DNA from: Bradyrhizobium sp. CSS354
GTDB taxonomy: Bacteria; Pseudomonadota; Alphaproteobacteria; Rhizobiales; Xanthobacteraceae
Direction: 5' to 3'
Assembly (NCBI RefSeq): GCF_029051725.1
Contig: NZ_JAACFU010000004.1
Coordinates: 124,001 to 188,000, forward strand
DNA: 64,000 nucleotides
Shown here: piece after piece, positions 1-9,812 of the stretch
Layout of the letters: every line of letters begins with the position of its first letter
Numbering within the stretch: position 1 is the stretch's first letter
The notes under the pieces: generated by a model
Database searches by the model: none
Told to the model about the DNA's origin: nothing
What the model saw: only the letters and a program-made list of their open reading frames with translations
Translations under genes and position numbers: made by a program

Positions 1-499
1 GCACACGCAGGAGGTCATATTCCTTCGGCGACAGTTTGACGTCGCGCTCGCCGACCTTGACGATCCGGCGCACCAGATCGACCGAGAGACCGCCGGCACG
101 AAACACCGGGCGCTCGCCCTGGATCTGAAGCTGGTGCCTCAGCGCGGCGCGCAGGCGCGCCAGCAGTTCGTCCATGCCGAACGGCTTTGTCAGGTAATCG
201 TCGGCACCGAGATCGAGCGCCTGCACCTTGCCGCCCTCGTCGCCACGGCTCGACAACACCACGATCGGCACAGCTTCATTGCGGGCGCGGATGGTACGCA
301 ACAAGTCGTGGCCCTGGATGTCGGGCAGGCCGAGATCGAGGATGATCAGCGCCGGATCCTCGCTGAGCTTCTCCAGCGCGGTCTTGCCGCTCGACGCCTC
401 CAGGATCTCATAGCCCTGCGTCGAGAGCCCCATCCGCAGCAATTTGCGGATCGGCGGCTCGTCGTCGATGACCAGCACTTTGATCGGGGCAGCGCTCAT
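1..499 (-). CDS. kdpE: KdpE response regulator, 3' end cut by window edge
   Basis: Output half of the KdpD/KdpE potassium-limitation two-component system; it activates kdpFABC when phosphorylated. The 166 visible codons hold a receiver domain: acidic pair DDE at residues 12-14, a phospho-acceptor Asp in LIILDLGLPD near residue 56, and the switch Lys in TKPFG. The start of the OmpR-type winged-helix domain follows (KLSPKEYDLL) before the left edge. The ATG at 499 overlaps the kdpD stop in an ATGA arrangement, so translation is probably coupled. Only the C-terminal DNA-binding helices are missing, so the call is secure. Confidence 0.93.
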   Translation of the reverse strand, partial: MSAAPIKVLVIDDEPPIRKLLRMGLSTQGYEILEASSGKTALEKLSEDPALIILDLGLPDIQGHDLLRTIRARNEAVPIVVLSSRGDEGGKVQALDLGADDYLTKPFGMDELLARLRAALRHQLQIQGERPVFRAGGLSVDLVRRIVKVGERDVKLSPKEYDLLRV

Positions 500-3219
500 G
501 CGGCGGTATCCAATGCGCGGGTCCGGGCCGGAATGGGCAGACGGATGGTCAGAACCGCACCGCTCCGGTCGCCGCGATTCGCGGCCGAGATCGTGCCATG
601 CATCGCCTCGACGAAGCCGCGGGAAATGGCGAGCCCGAGCCCGGTGCCGGGCCGGACATGGTCACCCTTCTGCACGCGATAAAACTTGTCGAACACGCTC
701 TCGAGCTCCTCGGACGGAATGCCGTCGCCCTCGTCGGCAATCTGGAGCACCACATGATCGCTGTCGCGCCGGCTGCGAATAGAGACGGTCGCGTGGGGCG
801 GCGAATATTTGGCGGCGTTGTCGAGCAGGTTGAACAGCACCTGCTCGAACAGCACCGCATCGAGCTGGAGCATAGGAAGGTCTGCGGCCAACTCCAACTC
901 CACCTTGTGAGCGGCGAGGATCTTGGCTGCACGCCGGAGCGCGCTGCCGACGATCTCTCCGAGATCGTGCAACGCAGCGTTGGGCACGATGGCGCCGGAT
1001 TCGAGCTTGGTCATGTCGAGCAGATTGGCGATGAAGCGGTTGAGCCGTTCGGATTCGTCGATCACGGTCGCGAGCAGGTCGCGCTTCTCAGTGTCGGAGA
1101 GCGCGCTGGCGAGATCGCGCATGGTCGAGGCCGCACCCAGCACGGATGCGAGCGGCGTCTTCAGGTCGTGTGAAATCGAGGTGAGCAATGCGGAACGCAG
1201 CCGCTCGGATTCGACGGAGCGCTTGACGCGATCGACGTCCTCGACCAGCAGCACGCGCTCGATCGCCAGCGCGCCCTGGTCGACCAGCGCGTCGAGCAGC
1301 CGGCGCTGGTCCGGCGTCAGCAAGGGACCGGTGCGATCGTCGTCAATGCCGATCACGCCGATCGGTCCGCGCCCGGTGCGCATCGGCAGGAACAGCCGCT
1401 TTGCGCCCGGCAGCGTGTCCGACCCGCGGCCTGCAGGCCGATCGTTGCTCCAGGCCCAGTTGGCAGCGGCAAGGTCGGCCTGATCGAGATCGTCCTCGGG
1501 CGGATAGCCCGACTTCACCGTGAGCAGGCCTTCGTCCGGCAACAGCAGCACCACGCGGACTTTCAGCATCAGCGCGATCTGGTAGGCGGTCGCCCACAGC
1601 ACGTCGTCGAGCGTGCCGGTGCCGGCGAGCTTGCGGCTGAAAGCATAGAGCTGCTCGGTGGTCCGGATGCGGCCGATCGCAGCATCGGCCTGGGTGCGGA
1701 CCCGCCCCGCAACATTCGACACCACGAACGCAATCAGCATGAAGAAAAAGAATGCCGCGACGTTGGTCGGATCGGTGATGGTGAAGGTATAGACCGGCGG
1801 CAGAAAGAAGAAATTGTAGGCGAGCGACGCTGCGACACTCGCAAGCAACGACGGCCACAATCCGTAGCGCACGGCAACCGTCACCACGGCGGTCAGAAAC
1901 ATCAGGTCGACGTTCTCAATGCCGAAATAGGGCTTGATGGCCACGGCGGCAGCGAGGCCAAGCGCGGTGATCCCGAGTGCCTTCAGGTAGGGTCGCGCAT
2001 CGAACGGGTCCGATCGCGTTGCGGTCTGCACCGCCGTCTTCGGCGCCGGCTCGCTCGTGAGTTCGTCGCCAGGAATGACATGTACGCTGATATTCCCGGC
2101 GCGGCGCACCAGATCGTGCACGACGGAGCCGCGCGTCATCTCGAACCAGAGCGAGCGCGTCGACTTGCCGATCACGATCTGGGTGACGTTGTTGCCTTGC
2201 GCGAAGTTGACGACGTCGTCGGCGATGCGGCGGCCGACGCCCGGAATCGTCAGCGCCTCGCCGCCGAGCGATTCTGCGAGCCGCAGCGTATCGGCCAGCC
2301 GGTCGCGCTCCTCATCGGACATTTGCAGGGAGCGCCGCGTCTCGATCGACACCGCAATGAACGGCGCGTGCAGCCGGTCGGCCAGCCGCTTGGTGTAGCG
2401 AACGAGGCTGGCCGCGCGCGGATCTTCGCTGATGCAGACGAGGATGCGCTCGCCCGCGGCCCAAGGACCGGCGATCGCGTTCGCCTGCATGTGAGTGAGC
2501 AGCTGCTCGTCGACCCGTTCGGCCGTGCGCCGCAGCGCGAGTTCGCGCAGCGCGGTCAGGTTGCCGGGCGAGAAATAATGCTCCAGCGCCCGCTCGGCCT
2601 GCCTGGGGACATAGACCTTGCCCTCTTTCAGCCGCTGGATCAGGTCGTCAGGCGTGAGGTCGATCAGCTCGATGGCGTCTGCGCGGTCGAACACCGAATC
2701 CGGCACGGTCTCGCGTACCCGCACATGGGTGATCTGGGCGACGACGTCGTTCAGGCTCTCGATGTGCTGGATATTGACGGCGGTGTAGACGTCGATGCCG
2801 TGGGACAGCAGTTCTTCGACATCGAGATAACGCTTTGGATGGCGGCTGCCGGCGGCATTGGTGTGAGCGAGTTCGTCGACCAGCGCGATTTTCGGCCGGC
2901 GCGCGATCACGGCGTCGAGATCCAGTTCCTCGACAATCTGGCCGCGGTAATCGAGCTTCTTGCGCGGGATCACTTCCAGCCCGCGCACCAGCGCCTCGGT
3001 CTCGGCCCGGCCATGGGTCTCGACGAAGCCGACCACGACGTCGATGCCGGCCTTGCGCTTGGCGTGGGCGCTTTGCAGCATCTCGTAGGTCTTGCCGACG
3101 CCGGGAGCGGCGCCGACGAAGATCTTCAGCTTGCCGCTCACGCCTTCCTCCCGGCGCGCAGCTTCCAGCAGCGCCTCGGGCGAAGGACGTTGTTCGGGAT
3201 CGCGGCGCTCTCGGACCAT
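496..3219 (-). CDS. kdpD: KdpD osmosensitive K+ channel sensor histidine kinase
   Basis: Membrane sensor kinase for K+ limitation and ionic stress, partner of KdpE. Domains in order over 907 aa: KdpD N-terminal domain with Walker A GAAPGVGKT (residues 36-44) and the LVDELAHTN motif; a universal-stress-protein-like domain (about 245-370); four membrane segments (DUF4118, about 400-510); a GAF-like region; the HisKA box SISHDLKTPL with phospho-acceptor His; and a HATPase with N box LLDNAAKYSP and GTGLGLAIS. Length matches the family (about 890-910 aa). I start at the ATG at 3219; a TTG one codon upstream is also possible. It lies 36 nt after kdpC in the same direction. Confidence 0.96.
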   Translation of the reverse strand: MVRERRDPEQRPSPEALLEAARREEGVSGKLKIFVGAAPGVGKTYEMLQSAHAKRKAGIDVVVGFVETHGRAETEALVRGLEVIPRKKLDYRGQIVEELDLDAVIARRPKIALVDELAHTNAAGSRHPKRYLDVEELLSHGIDVYTAVNIQHIESLNDVVAQITHVRVRETVPDSVFDRADAIELIDLTPDDLIQRLKEGKVYVPRQAERALEHYFSPGNLTALRELALRRTAERVDEQLLTHMQANAIAGPWAAGERILVCISEDPRAASLVRYTKRLADRLHAPFIAVSIETRRSLQMSDEERDRLADTLRLAESLGGEALTIPGVGRRIADDVVNFAQGNNVTQIVIGKSTRSLWFEMTRGSVVHDLVRRAGNISVHVIPGDELTSEPAPKTAVQTATRSDPFDARPYLKALGITALGLAAAVAIKPYFGIENVDLMFLTAVVTVAVRYGLWPSLLASVAASLAYNFFFLPPVYTFTITDPTNVAAFFFFMLIAFVVSNVAGRVRTQADAAIGRIRTTEQLYAFSRKLAGTGTLDDVLWATAYQIALMLKVRVVLLLPDEGLLTVKSGYPPEDDLDQADLAAANWAWSNDRPAGRGSDTLPGAKRLFLPMRTGRGPIGVIGIDDDRTGPLLTPDQRRLLDALVDQGALAIERVLLVEDVDRVKRSVESERLRSALLTSISHDLKTPLASVLGAASTMRDLASALSDTEKRDLLATVIDESERLNRFIANLLDMTKLESGAIVPNAALHDLGEIVGSALRRAAKILAAHKVELELAADLPMLQLDAVLFEQVLFNLLDNAAKYSPPHATVSIRSRRDSDHVVLQIADEGDGIPSEELESVFDKFYRVQKGDHVRPGTGLGLAISRGFVEAMHGTISAANRGDRSGAVLTIRLPIPARTRALDTAA

Positions 3220-3255
3220 CAAGTCAATATAACATCCGCGCGGGCCTAGCCTAGA

Positions 3256-3858
3256 CTACTTCGTGGCACGATCGAGCGCGAGATTCAGAGCCAGCACGTT
3301 GACGCGGGGCTCGCCGATCAGGCCGAGCAGACGGCCTTGGATGTTGGAAGCCACCATTTGCCTGACCTGATCCTCCGGCACGTTTCGCGCCTTTGCTACC
3401 CGCAGCACCTGGAATTGCGCCGCTTCCGGCGAGATATCCGGATCGAGGCCACTGGCTGAGGTCGTCACGAGGTCGACCGGCACGGCGGCATTCGGATTCT
3501 CGCCCTTGAGCTTGTCCACATCATCCTTCAGCCGGTCGGCCAGCGCCTTGCTGGTCGGGCCGAGATTGGAGCCGCCCGAATTGGCGGCGTTGTAGGGCGC
3601 CAGCACGGTCTTGGTCGAATCGCTCGGATCAGGGGCTACCGTCGCCGAGAGGCGGCCGTGGAAATATTTGTCGTCCTTGAACTCCTGCCCGATCAGGGCG
3701 GAGCCGATCACCTTGCCGTCCTTCTCGATCAGGCTGCCCTGCGCCTGCACCGGGAAGATTGCGCCGGCAATAGCGGTCATCGCGAGCGGATAGGCCAAGC
3801 CAGTGATGGCGGTGAGCACCAGCAGCAGGACAATGGCGGGGCGGATTTCTCTGAGCAT
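3256..3858 (-). CDS. kdpC: KdpC, K+-transporting ATPase subunit C
   Basis: Single-span subunit that stabilises the KdpFABC P-type ATPase. The 200-aa product has one N-terminal membrane helix (residues 7-35, [19 protein letters not shown]) and the family segments [18 protein letters not shown] and [11 protein letters not shown]. The ATG at 3858 follows a GGAG 7 nt upstream. The reading frame stays open upstream into 4515, but that part is antisense of kdpB and is not coding. Between kdpB and kdpC lies a 150-nt spacer filled by a cloverleaf repeat, unusual for subunits of one complex. Confidence 0.96.
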   Translation of the reverse strand: MLREIRPAIVLLLVLTAITGLAYPLAMTAIAGAIFPVQAQGSLIEKDGKVIGSALIGQEFKDDKYFHGRLSATVAPDPSDSTKTVLAPYNAANSGGSNLGPTSKALADRLKDDVDKLKGENPNAAVPVDLVTTSASGLDPDISPEAAQFQVLRVAKARNVPEDQVRQMVASNIQGRLLGLIGEPRVNVLALNLALDRATK

Positions 3859-3908
3859 GTTAGGTCTCCAGTTATTTCGCCATCTCGAGCGGAGCATCCC
3901 TGCCGTCG

Positions 3909-3980
3909 TTCCGGGGCGATGCGAAGCATCGAACCCGGAACCTCGAGATTTCGGGTTCGCCTCTCCGAGGCGCCCCGGAA
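3909..3980. repeat. Cloverleaf-type dispersed repeat, copy A
   Basis: Outer 10-bp stem TTCCGGGGCG (3909-3918) with CGCCCCGGAA (3971-3980), enclosing three hairpins: ATGC-GAA-GCAT (3919-3929), GAACCCG (3931-3937) with CGGGTTC (3952-3958), and GCCTC-TCC-GAGGC (3959-3971). The middle arm holds CCCGGAACCTCGAGAT, which is shared with the copy at 62578-62648. It sits inside the kdp operon between kdpB and kdpC, so it is probably transcribed. Confidence 0.8.
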
Positions 3981-4010
3981 TGACAGAGAGATTCGCTCCT
4001 CGCAATGACG

Positions 4011-6125
4011 TTAAGCCAGGTGCAAGGCAACGACGACGAGATCGATCGCCTTGATACCGATGAAGGGAATGACGATGCCGCCGAGGCCGTAGATCAGCAG
4101 ATTGCGCCGGAGCAGTGCGCCCGCGCCGACCGCACGATAGACGACGCCCTTCAGCGCCAGCGGGATCAGGGCGATAATGATCAGCGCGTTGAAGATGATC
4201 GCCGACAGGATGGCGCTCTGCGGGCTCGACAGGTTCATGACGTTGAGCACGTTGAGCTGGGGGTAGAACGCCAGGAACATCGCCGGGATGATCGCGAAAT
4301 ACTTCGCGACGTCGTTGGCGATCGAGAACGTGGTCAGCGCGCCGCGCGTCATCAGCAGCTGCTTGCCGATCTCGACCACCTCGATCAGCTTGGTCGGATT
4401 GGAGTCGAGGTCGACCATGTTGCCGGCCTCGCGAGCCGCCTGCGTGCCCGTGTTCATGGCGACACCGACGTCCGCCTGCGCGAGCGCCGGCGCGTCGTTG
4501 GTGCCGTCGCCGCACATCGCCACCAGCTTGCCCTTGGCCTGCTCGTCGCGGATCAGCTTGAGCTTGTCCTCGGGGGTCGCTTGCGCCAGGAAGTCGTCGA
4601 CGCCGGCTTCCGCTGCGATCGCGGCGGCCGTCATCGGATTGTCACCGGTAATCATGACGGTGCGGATACCCATGCGTCGCAGCTCGGCAAAGCGCTCGCG
4701 GATGCCGCCCTTGACGATGTCCTTGAGCTGGATGACGCCGAGCAGCTTGCCGTCCCTGGCGACCGCCAGCGGCGTACCGCCGGCCTTCGATATGTCGTCG
4801 GCGATGGTCTGGATCTCGCGGCCGATGTCCGAGAACCCGGCGGGCTGGATGGAACGAGCCGTGTTGCCTGAGGCGACCGCCAGCGGTGCACCGCCACCGA
4901 CATAGTTGAGGATCGCATCGACCGCGCCCTTGCGCACCGACGAGCCGCCGGCAGCGACACCGCTCATGCGAGTCTGCGCCGTGAATGGGATGAAGGTGGC
5001 TCCCAACTCGGCCATGTCGCGGCCGCGGATGCCGTATTTCTCCTTGGCCAGCACCACGATCGAGCGGCCCTCCGGGGTCTCGTCGGCGAGCGAGGCGAGC
5101 TGGGCCGCGTCCGCGAGCTCCTGCTCGGTGACGCCGCGCACCGGGCGGAAGGAGGTCGCCTGGCGGTTGCCGAGTGTAATCGTTCCGGTCTTGTCGAGCA
5201 GCAGCGTGTCGACGTCTCCGGCGGCCTCGACGGCACGGCCGGACATCGCCAGCACGTTGAAGCGGACCAGGCGGTCCATGCCGGCGATGCCGATCGCCGA
5301 CAGCAGCGCGCCGATCGTGGTCGGGATCAGCGTGACGAACAGCGCGACCAGCACGACCACCGAGATCGAGCCGCCGGCATAGGCCGCGTAGCTCGGGATG
5401 GTGACGGTGGCGAACACGAAGATGATGGTGAGGCCGGCCAGCAGGATGTTGAGTGCGATCTCGTTCGGGGTCTTCGCCCGCTCGGCGCCCTCGACCAGCT
5501 TGATCATGCGGTCGATGAAGGTCGAGCCCTGTGCTGCGGTGATCCGCACGCGGATCCAGTCGGACAGCACCTGGGTGCCGCCGGTCACTGCCGAACGGTC
5601 ACCGCCGGATTCGCGGATCACGGGTGCGGACTCGCCGGTGATGGCGGCCTCGTTGACGGACGCGACGCCCTCGATCACCTCGCCATCGGAGGGAATGGTA
5701 TCGCCGGCCTCGACCAGCACAACGTCCCCCACCTTGAGGCTGGTGCCCGGCACGAGATTGAAGGCCTGGCCGGCGCCGGCCAGCAGCTTGGCCTGGCTCT
5801 CGGTGCGGGTCTTGCGCAGCGATTCCGCCTGCGCCTTGCCGCGGCCTTCGGCCACGGCCTCGGCAAGATTGGCAAACAGCACCGTGAACCAGAGCCAGAC
5901 GATGATCTGGAAGGTAAAGCCGAGATTCGCGCCGCCCGTGACGAGATCGCGCAGGAAGATCACAGTGGTGAGCGCGGCCACGATCTCGACCACAAACATC
6001 ACGGGGTTCTTGATCATCAAGCGCGGATCGAGCTTGGTGAAGGACGCGCGGATCGCAGGCACGACGATCTTGGGATCGAGCATCGCCGAGACGGACGCGC
6101 GTTTTTGCAGTTTCATGGTATCCAT
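4011..6125 (-). CDS. kdpB: KdpB, K+-transporting ATPase ATP-binding subunit
   Basis: Catalytic P-type ATPase subunit (P1A class) in the inner membrane, powering K+ uptake through KdpA. The 704-aa protein has the phosphorylation motif DKTGT with Asp311, the actuator loop AITGESAPV, the nucleotide-binding KGAV segment and the hinge [18 protein letters not shown]. Membrane helices flank these blocks. I start at the ATG at 6125, which has GGAG 8 nt upstream; an in-frame GTG at 6134 would add three residues. kdpA lies upstream, with a 16-bp tandem repeat in the gap. Confidence 0.96.
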   Translation of the reverse strand: MDTMKLQKRASVSAMLDPKIVVPAIRASFTKLDPRLMIKNPVMFVVEIVAALTTVIFLRDLVTGGANLGFTFQIIVWLWFTVLFANLAEAVAEGRGKAQAESLRKTRTESQAKLLAGAGQAFNLVPGTSLKVGDVVLVEAGDTIPSDGEVIEGVASVNEAAITGESAPVIRESGGDRSAVTGGTQVLSDWIRVRITAAQGSTFIDRMIKLVEGAERAKTPNEIALNILLAGLTIIFVFATVTIPSYAAYAGGSISVVVLVALFVTLIPTTIGALLSAIGIAGMDRLVRFNVLAMSGRAVEAAGDVDTLLLDKTGTITLGNRQATSFRPVRGVTEQELADAAQLASLADETPEGRSIVVLAKEKYGIRGRDMAELGATFIPFTAQTRMSGVAAGGSSVRKGAVDAILNYVGGGAPLAVASGNTARSIQPAGFSDIGREIQTIADDISKAGGTPLAVARDGKLLGVIQLKDIVKGGIRERFAELRRMGIRTVMITGDNPMTAAAIAAEAGVDDFLAQATPEDKLKLIRDEQAKGKLVAMCGDGTNDAPALAQADVGVAMNTGTQAAREAGNMVDLDSNPTKLIEVVEIGKQLLMTRGALTTFSIANDVAKYFAIIPAMFLAFYPQLNVLNVMNLSSPQSAILSAIIFNALIIIALIPLALKGVVYRAVGAGALLRRNLLIYGLGGIVIPFIGIKAIDLVVVALHLA

Positions 6126-6159
6126 GGAGGTCACTCCAAAACAATCAGAAGGCTGTCGA

Positions 6160-6223
6160 TCAGAACACTTGCTGTTCAGAAGATTTGCTGTTCAGAACAC
6201 TTGTTGTTCAGAAGATTTGGCCG
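6160..6223. repeat. Four 16-bp tandem units between kdpA and kdpB
   Basis: Units begin with TCAGAA at 6160, 6176, 6192 and 6208. They alternate between a CACTTG and a GATTTG core, giving a 32-bp higher-order period. The kdpA stop codon (minus strand, 6208-6210) lies at the start of the rightmost unit, so the array looks like serial duplication of the kdpA 3' end into the kdpA-kdpB spacer. Unit lengths are exact; the last unit degenerates after GATTTGG. Confidence 0.85.
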
Positions 6224-7911
6224 GCGTTCATCGCGAGATGCTCGACGATGGGACCGAGAGCGAGGGCAGGGAAGAAGGTCAGGCCGCCGATGATCAGGAT
6301 CACGCCGACGACGAGGCCAACGAACAGCCCGCCGGTGGTCGGGAGGGTACCCGCGGACGGCGGGATGGATTTCTTGGCGGCCAGCGAGCCCGCAATCGCC
6401 ATCGCCGGGATGATCATGAAGAAGCGGCCGACGAACATCGCGCTTGCCAGCGTGAGGTTGTAGAAGAAGGTGTTGCCGGTGAGGCCTGCGAAGGCCGAGC
6501 CGTTGTTGCCGGTCGCCGAGGTGAAGGCATAGAGCACCTCGGTAAAGCCATGCGGGCCGGCATTCGCCATCGAGGCGACCGCCGCCGGATAGACCACGCC
6601 GACCGCGGTCCAGCCGAGGATCATCAGCGGCAGCACCAGGATGGCCAGCATTGCCATCTTGACCTCGCGCGCCTCGATCTTCTTGCCGACATATTCCGGC
6701 GTGCGACCGACCATCAGGCCCGCCACGAAGATCGCGAGGATGACGAACAGCAGCATGCCGTACATGCCGGCGCCGACGCCGCCGACGACGATCTCGCCGA
6801 GCTCGATGTTGATCAGCGGAATCATGCCGCCGAGTGCGGTGAAGCTGTCATGCATGGCGTTGACAGCGCCGCAGGAGGCGGCCGTCGTGATCACGGCGAA
6901 CAGGGAGGACGCCACGATGCCGAAGCGAACCTCCTTGCCTTCCATGTTGCCGCCGGTCAGGCCGAGCGCGTGCATGGTCGAAGTACCGTTGGCCTCCGCC
7001 CAATAGGTGATGGCGACCCCAGCGAGGAACAGCACGCCCATCACGGACAGGATTGCCCAGCCCTGGCGCTGGTTGCCGACCATACGACCGAACACGTTTG
7101 TGAGCGCGGCGCCAAGCGTGAAGATCGACAGCATCTGAATGAAGTTGGACAGCGCGGTCGGGTTCTCGAACGGGTGCGCCGCGTTGGCATTGAAGAAGCC
7201 GCCGCCATTGGTGCCAAGCATCTTGATCGCGACCTGCGAGGCGACCGGCCCGACCGCAATGGTCTGCTTGGCGCCTTCGAGCGTGGTGGCCTCGACATAG
7301 TCACCAAGCGTCTGTGGCATGCCCTGCCAGACCAGGAATAGCGTGTAGACGATACAGATCGGCAGCAGTACGTAGAGCGTACAGCGCGTGACGTCGACCC
7401 AGAAATTTCCGATCGTGCGCATTGAGGCGCGCGAGAAGCCGCGGATCAGCGCCACCGCGAGGGCGATGCCGGTCGCCGCCGACAGGAAGTTCTGGTGCGT
7501 CAGGCCAAGCATCTGCACGAGATAGGAGATCGTGCTCTCGCCGCCGTAGTTCTGCCAATTGGTGTTGGTGATAAAGGAGATCGCGGTGTTGAAGGACAAA
7601 TCCGCGGCGACCGCCGACTGCCCGGCCGGATTGAACGGCAGTACATCCTGCAGCCGCATCACGCCATAGATGATGAGGAAGCCGCCGACGTGGAACAAAA
7701 GCATGGCGACCGTATAGGTCAGCCAATGCTGCTCGCGCTTCTCGTCGACGCCGGAGAACCAGTAGATGCCGGCCTCGATCGGACGCAGCACCGGCGACAG
7801 GAAGGTCCGCTCGCCGTTGAACACGCGCGTCATGTACCAGCCGAGCGGTTTTGTCAGCGCAACGATAATGACGCAGAAAAGAATGATCTGGAGCCAACCG
7901 ATCACAGTCAT
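6208..7911 (-). CDS. kdpA: KdpA, K+-binding and translocating subunit
   Basis: Selectivity-filter subunit of the Kdp ATPase, related to SKT-type K+ channels. The 567-aa protein has about ten membrane helices and the four filter loops; visible family segments are [50 protein letters not shown] and the region around [10 protein letters not shown]. Length is typical (about 560 aa). ATG start with AAGGG 8 nt upstream. It is preceded by kdpF with a short spacer, in the canonical kdpFABC order. Confidence 0.97.
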   Translation of the reverse strand: MTVIGWLQIILFCVIIVALTKPLGWYMTRVFNGERTFLSPVLRPIEAGIYWFSGVDEKREQHWLTYTVAMLLFHVGGFLIIYGVMRLQDVLPFNPAGQSAVAADLSFNTAISFITNTNWQNYGGESTISYLVQMLGLTHQNFLSAATGIALAVALIRGFSRASMRTIGNFWVDVTRCTLYVLLPICIVYTLFLVWQGMPQTLGDYVEATTLEGAKQTIAVGPVASQVAIKMLGTNGGGFFNANAAHPFENPTALSNFIQMLSIFTLGAALTNVFGRMVGNQRQGWAILSVMGVLFLAGVAITYWAEANGTSTMHALGLTGGNMEGKEVRFGIVASSLFAVITTAASCGAVNAMHDSFTALGGMIPLINIELGEIVVGGVGAGMYGMLLFVILAIFVAGLMVGRTPEYVGKKIEAREVKMAMLAILVLPLMILGWTAVGVVYPAAVASMANAGPHGFTEVLYAFTSATGNNGSAFAGLTGNTFFYNLTLASAMFVGRFFMIIPAMAIAGSLAAKKSIPPSAGTLPTTGGLFVGLVVGVILIIGGLTFFPALALGPIVEHLAMNAGQIF

Positions 7912-7942
7912 GGAATTAACCCTTCAGGCTTCGTAAGCACGA

Positions 7943-8032
7943 TCAGAACCGCTCGGGCCGCAGCAGCGCGTAAGTGAGGTAGAACAGGAGACCGAGCGAG
8001 ACGGCACCGGCGAGCGAATAATCGAAGATCAT
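7943..8032 (-). CDS. kdpF: KdpF, small membrane subunit
   Basis: A 29-aa single-helix peptide that stabilises the KdpABC complex. The translation is MIFDYSLAGAVSLG followed by LLFYLTYALLRPERF: one hydrophobic helix, then the basic LLxPERF ending shared by KdpF proteins. The ATG at 8032 has GGGAGCGGACC upstream. It lies 31 nt before kdpA on the same strand. A longer open frame reaches 8164, but its upstream half overlaps the preceding small gene and looks spurious. Confidence 0.92.
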   Translation of the reverse strand: MIFDYSLAGAVSLGLLFYLTYALLRPERF

Positions 8033-8043
8033 GGTCCGCTCCC

Positions 8044-8127
8044 TCAAAGCCGTTCGCAGGCGTAGGTGTAACCGATCGCGAGCGCGAAGAAGCCGAAGCC
8101 CAGCGCCAGCATCAGAATGTCCATCAT
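8044..8127 (-). CDS. Small membrane peptide leading the kdp operon
   Basis: A 27-codon gene directly upstream of kdpF, encoding MMDILMLALGFGFFALAIG then YTYACERL: one strongly hydrophobic helix with a short polar tail. Two ATGs (8127 and 8124) follow a good Shine-Dalgarno GAGGAG. The stop lies 11 nt before the kdpF start, so the two peptides should be co-translated. I infer an accessory kdp peptide, perhaps a second KdpF-like subunit. The function is not known from sequence. Confidence 0.7.
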   Translation of the reverse strand: MMDILMLALGFGFFALAIGYTYACERL

Positions 8128-8449
8128 GGAGATACTCCTCGTTGCGCCCTTGATTTCGGTGCAACCGTTTTCTTGGGAGACCCGGTCGGCGCGTGAAAGG
8201 AAATGCCGGTGCATTTCCACGGGGCCTACCGGGACTTTTGACCGGGCTGAAGTGCCACCGCGGGGATAGGTTTTCGAGACGAGGGCCGTGGCGAAGTTAT
8301 AGGAATCTCATAAAGGCCGGCGGCGGTCCGATGCCCACACTTATGAAATCGCTATATCTCCCGCCCCGTCCCCATCTCGTTTTCAAATGCCGTTTTGGCC
8401 ATCTTGGAGAGGCCGGCCGACTGACCGACGCCAATCCAGGAGGCCTGAC
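8128..8449. promoter_or_regulatory. kdp upstream region with nested inverted repeats
   Basis: 322 nt without a gene, between the divergent kdp operon and the gene at 8450. It holds a perfect hairpin GGAAATGC-CGGT-GCATTTCC (8199-8218), enclosed by a second pair CCCGGTC (8181-8187) and GACCGGG (8240-8246). Further out, on the kdp strand, is TTTATGAGATTCCTATAA (8297-8314), a plausible KdpE or promoter region. The hairpins may lie in the kdp mRNA leader. No known riboswitch is recognisable. Confidence 0.45.
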
Positions 8450-8917
8450 ATGACCGCCGCCCGCCGACACCACGAACCGCCGTCACTCAGCGACCGCTTG
8501 CGCAGCACGCAGGCGATGACGCGGCCCTTGATGCTCGACATCATCGCGCACGCCTGCCGTCGCTTCCCTTCGCTTGGACAAAGCGAACGCACCGCACGCA
8601 TCATGCGCCTGGTCGATGTCGAGGCCTGGGCCGATGCCGCGCTGGCACTGATGGAGCTGGAGCTGCCACTCTGGCAGGTCCGCCGCATCGCCTATGACGA
8701 GGGCGAATGGCACTGTGCTCTCTCGCGCGAGCGCGAATTGCCGGACTGGCTCGACGCCGCGGTCGAAGCCCACCACGCCGATCTCGCGCTCGCGCTGCTG
8801 TCGGCCTTCGTCGAGGTCGAGGCATCGATCCTGGCCGTCTCGCGTCCGAGCGCTCCCACTGTTCGTTCCGCGCCTGACCCGCTCTATGAGCCGGTCGGCT
8901 GCGAGAATTTCGGCTAG
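8450..8917 (+). CDS. Conserved hypothetical protein
   Basis: A 155-aa soluble protein with no recognised domain. The N-terminal third is basic (MTAARRHHEPPSLSDRL). The middle is helical and rich in Ala/Leu (LVDVEAWADAALALMELELPLWQVRRIAYDEGEWHC). The ATG at 8450 has an excellent AGGAGG 5 nt upstream, so it is preferred over an ATG at 8387. It is transcribed away from kdp. Tidy RBS, codon use and length support a real gene. I do not recognise its role. Confidence 0.75.
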   Translation: MTAARRHHEPPSLSDRLRSTQAMTRPLMLDIIAHACRRFPSLGQSERTARIMRLVDVEAWADAALALMELELPLWQVRRIAYDEGEWHCALSRERELPDWLDAAVEAHHADLALALLSAFVEVEASILAVSRPSAPTVRSAPDPLYEPVGCENFG

Positions 8918-9143
8918 TGGGGCGCGGTCCTGACGCTCGTCATCACACTCGTGGCGCGCGGGCTCGGAGCATAAGCCCTCACGCCATCGACCGCGAATTG
9001 ACTATGGCTGCCTAGGAGGCGAGCAACCGGCTCCGCAGCGCGTCACGATGCCCGGTTGAGGGTGCGTATCCCCTCGGAGAGGGCGTGGCCAAAAACACCC
9101 GGCCGATCTGGCGAAATTTCGCGGAACCGTGTAGATCGGGTTC

Positions 9144-9779
<636 letters not shown>

Positions 9780-9812
9780 ACAGGTTCGCGCGGTCGGGTT
9801 AGTCCGGTTGCC

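Noticed and set aside
6160..6223. Possible CRISPR-like array in kdp
   Set aside because: Units are contiguous 16-mers with no unique spacers, and one includes the kdpA stop codon. This is a simple tandem repeat.
5398..7341. 647-codon plus-strand frame across the kdpA-kdpB gap
   Set aside because: Antisense to both kdp genes and reads through the 16-bp repeat; composition typical of shadow frames.
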